Source of the DNA: Desulfobacula sp. | GTDB lineage: Bacteria; Desulfobacterota; Desulfobacteria; Desulfobacterales; Desulfobacteraceae | Direction of reading: 5' to 3' | DNA: 11,750 nt | Assembly (NCBI GenBank): GCA_027858355.1 | Contig: JAQICW010000453.1 | Location: 1 to 11,750, forward strand | Shown: positions 7,068 to 11,750 of the stretch, one piece after another | Layout of the letters: each line of letters begins with the position of its first letter | How positions within the stretch are numbered: position 1 is the stretch's first letter | Position numbers and translations under genes: made by a program | Notes under the pieces: model-generated | What the model saw: only the letters and a program-made list of their open reading frames with translations | Database searches by the model: none | What the model was told of the DNA's origin: nothing

Positions 7068-7334
7068 TTATTGTACCAGAGTATGTTCCTGAATTTTCAT
7101 AGCTTTATCATCCTGATCAGTTACAATGGCAACTATATTAAAACCTTTATTCTGCTCAATCCTGGTAATCCCTCGTATATCTATATCATTTTCTACATTA
7201 CGGGCATTTTTTTCTTTATAATCCAACAAAATGTCTGTTAAATGTTTTTCGTTAAGCACAATTATGTGGTTTAAACAATCACGCCGGATACTACCGATAA
7301 CCCTTTCACAATATGGATTATTGCGAGGGACACG
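7068..7334 (-). pseudogene. IS-type integrase C-terminal remnant fused to an unknown protein tail
   Basis: An 88-codon open frame lies after a TAG at 7337-7335. Its first ~40 residues (RNNPYCERVIGSIRRDCLNH, then IIVLNEKHLTDILLDY) closely resemble the C-terminal part of DDE integrase-catalytic-core transposases of the IS481/IS3-like kind, whose usual text is N-x-Y-x-E-R-x-I-x-S-I-R-R-E-C-L-D-H. The integrase should continue with a YYN-x-x-RTH-x-SL motif. Instead the frame switches after LLDYKE to NARNVENDIDIRGITRIEQ and a ~45-residue tail ending IQEHTLVQ, which I do not recognise. The tail looks like the C-terminus of a metabolic gene that once preceded the crotonase. The 5' part of the transposase and its inverted repeats are absent. 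A GTG at 7259 could start a 63-residue product. This is a relic of an insertion followed by deletion. Confidence 0.6.
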
Positions 7335-7364
7335 CTAAGCCGGCCGGCACAAAAGGGTGGTTGT

Positions 7365-8342
7365 TCAAACAGTGAGGATTGATGAACCTTTTGTTTTCCG
7401 CTGTTCCATATCCATGTGTGCAAGCGCGGCTTTTGCCAGGGGATAGGTTTGTCTGACTTTAATATTGATTTTTTCTTTTAAAACAAGGTCAAAAAGATCC
7501 TGGGCATGTGCGAGAAGGTCTTCTCTTTTTGCAGTATAGGTCATAAGGCTGGGTCTGGTTAAAAAAAGTGAGCCTTTGGCTCCAAGTATTCCCAGATCAA
7601 AGGCAGGCACAGAGCCTGATGACTGCCCAAAGGAAACCATTGTTCCCATAGGCCGGAGACAGTCAAGGGATTTTGAAAAGGTGGCCTGCCCCACAGAGTC
7701 GTAAACCGCGTCAACCCCTCTGCCATCAGTAATTTCTTTTAGCTTTTGTACAAAATCCTCCTGATTGTAAAGTATGGGAAATTCGCACCCGTTTGAGCGG
7801 GCAAGCTCTGCTTTTTCCATAGATCCCACAGTGCCGATTACCGTTGCTCCAATATGCTTTGCCCATTGACATACAATCAGACCCACTCCCCCTGCTGCTG
7901 CATGAACCAGGATGGTATCACCGGATTTAACCCTGTAGCATCCGTGAATAAGGTAGCGGGCTGTCATTCCCTGGAGCATCATGGAGGCAGCCTGTTCTGA
8001 TGAAATCTCATCAGGAAGTTTTACAAGGCGGTGGGCCGGGATTATTCTTTTTTCCGCGTAAGCGCCAGGAGGAAGACCTGCATAGGCAACCCTGTCGCTA
8101 ATATTTACTTCTGTTACACCCGGGCCAAGCGCTTCAACAATACCGGCTCCTTCCATGCCCGGTATTGCAGGAAGAGAGGGCAGGGGATATAAGCCTGTTC
8201 TGTGATAAACATCAATAAAGTTCAATCCCACTGCTTCATGGCGCAGCAGAACCTCGCCATGCCCTGGAGCGCCCGGATCATAATCTTTCCATTCCAGAAC
8301 TTCAGGCCCTCCTGTTTTGGTCATTATAATGGCTTTGCTCAT
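7365..8342 (-). CDS. qor: NAD(P)H:quinone oxidoreductase, zinc-independent MDR family
   Basis: The 325-residue protein matches the length and layout of the QOR family of medium-chain dehydrogenases/reductases (E. coli QorA, 327). Visible landmarks are LNFIDVYHRTGLYP (40-53), PGMEGAGIVE (61-70), the Rossmann motif AAAGGVG (148-154) with the adjoining QWAK, DAVYDSVG (211-218) and the terminal RKTKGSSIL. No structural or catalytic zinc cysteines are present, as in zeta-crystallin-type reductases. It should use NADPH for one- or two-electron reduction of quinones or other alpha,beta-unsaturated carbonyls in the cytoplasm. The start is firm: GGGAGG before the ATG at 8342. A weak promoter (8397-8370) and a short overlapping frame lie upstream. 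Downstream is the integrase relic, so its original operon partner may have been lost. Confidence 0.9.
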   Translation of the reverse strand: MSKAIIMTKTGGPEVLEWKDYDPGAPGHGEVLLRHEAVGLNFIDVYHRTGLYPLPSLPAIPGMEGAGIVEALGPGVTEVNISDRVAYAGLPPGAYAEKRIIPAHRLVKLPDEISSEQAASMMLQGMTARYLIHGCYRVKSGDTILVHAAAGGVGLIVCQWAKHIGATVIGTVGSMEKAELARSNGCEFPILYNQEDFVQKLKEITDGRGVDAVYDSVGQATFSKSLDCLRPMGTMVSFGQSSGSVPAFDLGILGAKGSLFLTRPSLMTYTAKREDLLAHAQDLFDLVLKEKINIKVRQTYPLAKAALAHMDMEQRKTKGSSILTV

Positions 8343-8437
8343 GATTTTTCCTCCCTGTCATTATTGTTCATGATATTTTCAAGCTCAGTTCCATCAACTA
8401 TTTCCTGTCTTACCCGGAAACCAAGGTCCGGCCCCAT
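8339..8437 (-). CDS. Short frame overlapping the quinone reductase start (possible gene tail)
   Basis: A 32-codon frame (MGPDLGFRVRQEIVDG, ending NNDREEKS) stops at TGA overlapping the qor ATG as ATGA, an arrangement typical of coupled genes. The frame extends further upstream without a stop, to about 8500. The first ATG has no ribosome site. It could be the tail of a lost upstream gene or chance. No family is recognised. Confidence 0.25.
   Translation of the reverse strand: MGPDLGFRVRQEIVDGTELENIMNNNDREEKS
8370..8397 (-). promoter_or_regulatory. Weak candidate promoter for qor
   Basis: On the minus strand, TTGATG (8397-8392) and TATCAT (8375-8370) are 16 bp apart. The predicted start, near 8363, would leave a leader of about 20 nt carrying GGGAGG. 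The match is modest and no other support is visible. Confidence 0.25.
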
Positions 8438-8652
8438 AGAAACGTCCGAAAGTACCCTCGGGCAGGGGTGAAAGTCCGCTATCAGTGAGTCCTGTTAACG
8501 ATGATCACCGGTTTATCCAGTGCATTATTTTGTTATTTTGTCCTTCCAATACTGGGTAACCTTATCATCAAATTATTTATCTTGAAATGATTAATAAAAA
8601 CAAAAATCTAATTCTAAAGTTCGTTGCACTAGTTTTTTAACTATAGCAATGA
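8438..8652. other. Non-coding gap with an FMN-riboswitch- or intron-like motif
   Basis: The plus strand contains GGGCAGGGGTGAAAGTCC at 8460-8477, flanked on the left by CCGA and TCGG, which can pair around AAGTACCC. The GGGCAGGGTGAAA-x-TCC core is also the 5' core of FMN riboswitches, and similar text occurs in domain I of some group II introns. The rest of the FMN consensus (ACCGGCGGT, and a second GACGGT-AAAGTC block) is not found, and no rib or intron gene follows. It is best read as a degenerate piece or a coincidence. The remainder (8500-8652) is AT-rich with no frame I can support. Confidence 0.25.
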
Positions 8653-8956
8653 TATTTCCATCCCTATGCTGATCCTGAAAGTCTACCTGTTTTTATTGAT
8701 AAACTGAAGGAAAAAAAGCAGATCACTTCCCAGCAATCTCAAGCAAGCCAGGCCGTGGTGTTATACTATTCAGGGATCAGTTCAAAACGGCCGGTAAGAG
8801 AGCCCCTTGATCAGGTAAAAGAGGCAATGACATCGTATCATGCTGCCAAAACCCGAAGCCCCTGGGCCGATGCCATGGATTGTATTGTTAATGATCTATA
8901 AGCATACGATTAAATCCAGGACTCTTAAAGAATCAAAAAGCCCGCTGGACCTTTGA
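8653..8956 (+). pseudogene. Integron-integrase-like tyrosine recombinase relic (N-terminal region)
   Basis: A frame without a start codon runs from just after a TGA (8650-8652) to TAA (8899-8901). Residues such as YFHPYADPESLPVFI, DKLKEKKQ, QASQAVVLYYSG and, later, RSPWADAMDCIVNDL resemble the extended N-terminus of integron-integrase-like phage integrases found in Desulfobacterales. There a D-P-x-S-L-x-x-F-x-x-K-L-x-x-K-x-Q helix and an A-V-x-L-Y-Y helix precede the SAM-like core-binding domain. After the stop, the next frame over reads YKHTIKSRTLK (within 8894-8956). This fits the KHYS-x-KTLK motif that should come next, so a single-base frameshift is likely. The catalytic domain (R..H-x-x-R..Y) is absent. 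It is a mobile-element relic, possibly one source of the deletions nearby. Confidence 0.5.
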
Positions 8957-9184
8957 ATGATGGGGTAGGGCACAGCTTCGCTCTTTCGCTTACATTCTCG
9001 CGAGTAGAGATAACAAGGATAGAAAAACGAACTATTGTGTTATATATAGGGGTTATAATAAAATCAATAGGTGAAGATACCTAGGCCTTGAAAATTTTTT
9101 AATGTTAACTATTGCTTTGAAAAATAAATATTTGTACCCTTCTGGAACGGGTAAGGATTGAGACACTTTATATCAGGAGAGACT
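8957..9184. other. Leader region of the plus-strand aminotransferase cluster
   Basis: These 228 bp hold no supported gene. A short plus-strand frame (about 8957-9085) is open but unrecognised. CTCGCGAG near 8998 is a small palindrome. TATAAT stands at 9054-9059, but nothing resembling a -35 box lies 16-18 bp upstream. The segment 9091-9135 is very AT-rich and is the more likely promoter zone for the cluster. I cannot fix a start point. Confidence 0.3.
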
Positions 9185-10417
9185 ATGGATTCAGACAGGG
9201 ATAAAACCATTAAAACATATGCAGATCATGTATATCCCGGGAAAGTTGAATTTTATCAGAAATACGATATTGTTCTTGTTCCTGAAAAGCGGGGGGGATG
9301 TAAAATAAGTGATGCCAATGGAAAGACATTTTATAATTGCCATTGTAATGGCGGGGTTTTTAACCTGGGTCACAGGAACAAAGAGGTTATAAAAGCCGTA
9401 ATCCAGGCAATGGAAACCTATGATATCGGCAATCATCATTTGATCAGCAAACCCAAGGCAATGCTGGGTAAAATGATTGCCCAAACCCTGCCTGAAGGGT
9501 TAAACCAGGTTGTTTACGGGGTCAGTGGGGGCGAAGCCATTGATCTTGCCATCAAGCTTGCCCGGGGGGTAACAGGCAGAGAAGATATTATTTCAGCCAA
9601 AGGAGGGTATCACGGCCATACTGGATTTGCCCTTGCAACTGGAGACGAAAAATTCAAGGAAAAATTCAAGCCCGTTCCGGCAGGGTTTAAGCAGGTCGTG
9701 TTTAACGATATGGATGAAATGGAAAAAGCAGTTGGTTCCAATACGGCTGCTGTGATCCTGGAAACCATTCCGGCTACAATGGGGATGGTGACACCTGTTG
9801 AGCATTATTTGAAATGGGTTAAAGAGATCTGTGAGAAAAACGCAAGCCTTCTTATCCTGGATGAGGTTCAGACAGGCTTTGGAAGAACCGGCAGATTCTG
9901 GGGATTTGAAAATTATGATGTCAGACCGGATATGATTGTCATGGGCAAGGGGATGAGCGGAGGGATATATCCGGTCAGTGCCACTGTTTACGATGAAAAA
10001 TATAAAGGTTTTTTTAAGGAAAATCCTTTTTTGCATATTTCAACCTATGGGGGCAGTGAAATAGGCTGTTTTGCCGCAATGAAAGTGATTGAAATATCCC
10101 GGGAACAGAAGTTCCTGGATCATGTTGTGTCGTTGGGTGAATTTTTCAGACAGCAGCTTGAAGCGCTTGGTGGCAGATATCCGGGTCTGGGCTTGAAAAT
10201 CCGGGGCAAAGGCCTGATGATGGGGCTGGAGTTTAAAGATGAGATCACTGCATTGTTTTTAATCAAGCTTTTTTTTGACAATGGCATTTATGTTGTGTAT
10301 TCCGGCAATGATCCACGAGTCATTCAATTTCTGCCTATACTGAATATTTCAAAGACAGAGGCAGAGGAGATATTAACGATAATGGAAACATCTTTTAAAG
10401 CAATGTCAGGAGAATAG
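9185..10417 (+). CDS. Class III pyridoxal-phosphate aminotransferase
   Basis: The protein has 410 residues from ATG 9185, which is chosen because AGGAGA (9175-9180) sits 4 nt upstream. The frame could open at TTG 9158, but that codon lacks a ribosome site. Fold-type I, subgroup III landmarks are SGGEAIDLAIKLAR (114-127, phosphate-binding loop), GGYHGHTG (140-147), ILDEVQTGFGRTG (224-236, with D226 pairing the PLP nitrogen), the Schiff-base lysine K255 in VMGKGMSGG, and STYGGSE (286-292, with T287 contacting phosphate). The ornithine, 4-aminobutyrate, beta-alanine:pyruvate and glutamate-1-semialdehyde enzymes share these motifs, so the amino donor cannot be fixed by eye. The gene stops 14 bp before the DUF6206-like gene, in an operon that also includes a C69-type hydrolase. 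No biotin, polyamine or arginine genes flank it, so a specialised substrate is likely. Confidence 0.9.
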   Translation: MDSDRDKTIKTYADHVYPGKVEFYQKYDIVLVPEKRGGCKISDANGKTFYNCHCNGGVFNLGHRNKEVIKAVIQAMETYDIGNHHLISKPKAMLGKMIAQTLPEGLNQVVYGVSGGEAIDLAIKLARGVTGREDIISAKGGYHGHTGFALATGDEKFKEKFKPVPAGFKQVVFNDMDEMEKAVGSNTAAVILETIPATMGMVTPVEHYLKWVKEICEKNASLLILDEVQTGFGRTGRFWGFENYDVRPDMIVMGKGMSGGIYPVSATVYDEKYKGFFKENPFLHISTYGGSEIGCFAAMKVIEISREQKFLDHVVSLGEFFRQQLEALGGRYPGLGLKIRGKGLMMGLEFKDEITALFLIKLFFDNGIYVVYSGNDPRVIQFLPILNISKTEAEEILTIMETSFKAMSGE

Positions 10418-10431
10418 GTTTGGGAGGCACA

Positions 10432-11346
10432 ATGGATATTGATATTGAATTATTAAACCGGTTTGAACACGAACTGATTCCCCATGATTTGTCCCGGTCT
10501 TCCATCCCGGCCAAAATCATAGGATTTGGTGAAATCTCCACTATTTTTCAGATAGGGGGAGAAGAGAACATCATCTACAAAAGAATCCCAATTTTTCCGG
10601 ATTTTAAGACAGCCGCGTCCTATAAGCAGATGTATTTTGAATATTGCGCTCTTTTAAGACAGGCCGGGATCAACCTGCCTGAAGATGATGCAGTTAGTGT
10701 TGAGGTTCCCGGGCATCCTGTGGTCATATATTTTGCCCAGCAGCGCTTTGAGGATCAATTTTTCTGCCATAAACTGATTCACACCCTTAGTGAAGCGGAT
10801 AGAATTGACATGCTTGCGCAGATTATGTTGGCTCTGACCCGCATCTGGAACTTTAATACGCAGCAGATGCCGGATTTTGAAATAGCAATTGATTGCCAGC
10901 TTTCCAACTGGGTGTGGATGGAAGAGAATGGAAAAAGAAAACTGTTTCTGGTGGATACATCAACCCCGTTTGTCCGGAAAAATGGAATAGAACAACTGGA
11001 GGTTGAATTATTATTGCAAAGCGTTCCCGTGTATATCCGCTGGCTGGTGCGCAGGCTCGATCTTGATGATGTTATCGGCCGGTATTATGATCATAAAAAA
11101 GTTGTAATAGACCTTGTTGCCAATCTTTATAAGGAGCAGAGGCCTGATTTGATCCCTTGTTTTTTAAAAATTGTGAACAAATACCTGGAACAAGCGCTTT
11201 CTCAAAAAGAAATTGATAAGTATTATAAGGAAGATAAAATGATCTGGACCCTGTTTTCTGCTCTGCGAAAAACGGAGCGGTTTATCACGGTCCATTTGTT
11301 GAGAAAAAGATATGAATTTATCCTTCCCAGTGCGATTAAAAGATAA
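10432..11346 (+). CDS. DUF6206-like protein, possible kinase-fold
   Basis: The protein has 304 residues from ATG 10432, chosen because GGGAGG (10422-10427) stands 4 nt upstream; a TTG at 10420 would add four residues. The N-terminal part reads KIIGFGEISTIFQIG (28-42) followed by IIYKRIPIF (47-55). This resembles the glycine-rich strand and ATP-lysine (K50) of protein-kinase/aminoglycoside-phosphotransferase folds. A later LVDTSTP segment (173-179, D175) could play the metal-binding role. I recall this pattern from the uncharacterised DUF6206 family, but the name is from memory and no catalytic HxD loop is obvious. No signal peptide or membrane segment; cytoplasmic. Tight coupling to the aminotransferase suggests a role in the same pathway, perhaps phosphorylation or activation of its product. 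The function is inferred only. Confidence 0.7.
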   Translation: MDIDIELLNRFEHELIPHDLSRSSIPAKIIGFGEISTIFQIGGEENIIYKRIPIFPDFKTAASYKQMYFEYCALLRQAGINLPEDDAVSVEVPGHPVVIYFAQQRFEDQFFCHKLIHTLSEADRIDMLAQIMLALTRIWNFNTQQMPDFEIAIDCQLSNWVWMEENGKRKLFLVDTSTPFVRKNGIEQLEVELLLQSVPVYIRWLVRRLDLDDVIGRYYDHKKVVIDLVANLYKEQRPDLIPCFLKIVNKYLEQALSQKEIDKYYKEDKMIWTLFSALRKTERFITVHLLRKRYEFILPSAIKR

Positions 11347-11367
11347 GGGACTGTTAAGGGATAAGGA
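11344..11367. repeat. Short direct repeat after the DUF6206-like gene
   Basis: TAAGGGA occurs at 11344-11350 and 11355-11361, followed directly by TAAGGA (11362-11367). The first copy includes the TAA stop of the upstream gene. The run is purine-rich and may also serve as a ribosome site for the short frame at 11384. Confidence 0.3.
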
Positions 11368-11383
11368 GAGATCAAAGGATAGG

Positions 11384-11428
11384 ATGCAATTAAACGATAA
11401 TGGTTTTGGGAGTGAAAAAAGAACCTGA
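11384..11428 (+). CDS. Possible leader peptide overlapping the C69 gene start
   Basis: A 14-residue frame (MQLNDNGFGSEKRT) starts at ATG 11384 with AGGA just upstream. It stops at TGA sharing its A with the ATG of the next gene (TGATG). The next gene has no well-placed ribosome site of its own (GGGAG is 15 nt away), so its translation may depend on re-initiation from this frame. Too short for any family call. Confidence 0.25.
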   Translation: MQLNDNGFGSEKRT

Positions 11429-11750
11429 TGTGTGATACGTTTGTGGCAGTTTCAAAAGCAACTGAAGATGGATCAGTGATATTTGGCAAGAATTCAGATC
11501 GTGAGCCAAATGAAGCCCAGTGCCTTGAATATTATCCTCCGGAAAAATTTTCTAAAAATCATCAATTGGATTGTACCTATTTAAGTATTCCCCAGGTTTC
11601 TGAAACCTATGGCGTTCTTCTGTGCCGGCCCTTCTGGGCTGCTTTAAAAATTAAAGATGTATATTCCATCAGCAACGGCTTGACCATTGGCGAAGAATTT
11701 GACAAAAACCATCCCAATCTGATTGACAATGCCAGGCAAAAGGGATGGTT
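11428..11750 (+). CDS. C69/secernin-like Ntn hydrolase, partial, with probable internal deletion
   Basis: The first 107 residues are in the window. MCDTFVAVSKATEDGSVIFG, KNSDREPNE and SIPQVSETYGVLLCRPFW are the classic start of peptidase C69/secernin-type proteins. In these, C2 becomes the N-terminal nucleophile after methionine removal, and the enzymes cleave or transfer acyl groups on amides and dipeptides. After CRPFW (residue 70) the family should read WGAEMGANE-x-G. That segment is missing, and the text jumps to AALKIKDVYSISNGLTIGEE, which resembles a block normally found ~90 residues later (HWAA-K-x-x-DVY-x-ISN-x-LTIG). I therefore suspect an in-frame internal deletion, as in other genes here. 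If so, the product probably lacks substrate-pocket residues. The third gene of the aminotransferase cluster; the 3' end lies outside the window. Confidence 0.65.
   Translation, partial: MCDTFVAVSKATEDGSVIFGKNSDREPNEAQCLEYYPPEKFSKNHQLDCTYLSIPQVSETYGVLLCRPFWAALKIKDVYSISNGLTIGEEFDKNHPNLIDNARQKGW

Noticed and set aside
7338..7347. GCCGGCCGGC palindrome between qor and the integrase relic as a terminator or attachment site
   Set aside because: A short, self-complementary GC run with no loop or T-tract and no matching copy elsewhere in the window.
8460..8500. Cobalamin riboswitch (GGTGAAAGTCC resembles its conserved box)
   Set aside because: The following CCCGC-x-ACTGT and GCCACTG blocks are absent, and no cobalamin-related gene lies downstream.
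9031..9059. Promoter with TATAAT at 9054-9059 for the aminotransferase cluster
   Set aside because: The -10 match is perfect, but no acceptable -35 hexamer lies 16-18 bp upstream, and AT-rich DNA gives such matches by chance.
9593..10036. 147-codon minus-strand frame inside the aminotransferase gene
   Set aside because: It is fully antisense to a protein with complete catalytic motifs, is rich in the Cys/His/Phe/Ile typical of shadow frames, and has no ribosome site.
1..11750. CRISPR array, tRNA, rRNA or complete insertion sequence
   Set aside because: No regularly spaced repeats, no cloverleaf or rRNA-like sequence, and no transposase with both ends was found on either strand.

Overview
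The window (11,750 bp) looks like a chromosomal accessory region of an AT-rich deltaproteobacterium, most likely a Desulfobacterales sulfate reducer (Desulfobacula/Desulfobacter type). I infer this from base composition, the protein styles and an integron-integrase-like relic of the kind common in that group. There is no rRNA, tRNA or marker gene, so the assignment is tentative. I see no tRNA, rRNA, CRISPR array or complete insertion sequence.

Layout. From the left edge to about 8.34 kb everything is on the minus strand. Read in the direction of transcription (right to left) it contains: a zinc-free quinone oxidoreductase; the tail of an IS-type integrase fused in frame to an unknown C-terminus; an enoyl-CoA hydratase/isomerase-family protein whose stop overlaps the start of a nitrilase; a 256-bp gap with a good promoter and an operator-like dyad; a ketopantoate-reductase-family protein; a membrane-anchored metallophosphoesterase; an internally deleted B3/B4-domain protein; a relic joining the start of an HlyD-type membrane fusion protein to the middle of an ABC-2 permease; an exported UshA-like 5'-nucleotidase; a second, shorter B3/B4 relic; and the start of an unknown gene running off the window. 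A gap of about 750 bp (8438-9184) holds a riboswitch- or intron-like motif and an integron-integrase-like relic. To its right the plus strand carries a compact cluster: a class III aminotransferase, a DUF6206-like protein and the start of a C69/secernin-like N-terminal-nucleophile hydrolase.

Function. The intact minus-strand genes suggest small-molecule catabolism or salvage (nitrile or amide hydrolysis, acyl-CoA chemistry, NAD(P)H redox reactions, nucleotide dephosphorylation), but no single pathway is evident. The plus-strand trio has a PLP enzyme, a possible kinase-fold protein and an Ntn hydrolase/acyltransferase, and is the best candidate for an undescribed pathway.

Most striking pattern. 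The window is full of deletion chimeras. Five coding remnants (143-292, 2156-2473, 2591-2926, 7068-7334 and the C69 gene at 11428) appear to have lost internal or terminal segments, mostly in frame, and several remain behind good ribosome binding sites. This suggests repeated microhomology- or IS-driven deletion rather than slow decay by point mutation. All family assignments come from reading motifs; no database search was run.
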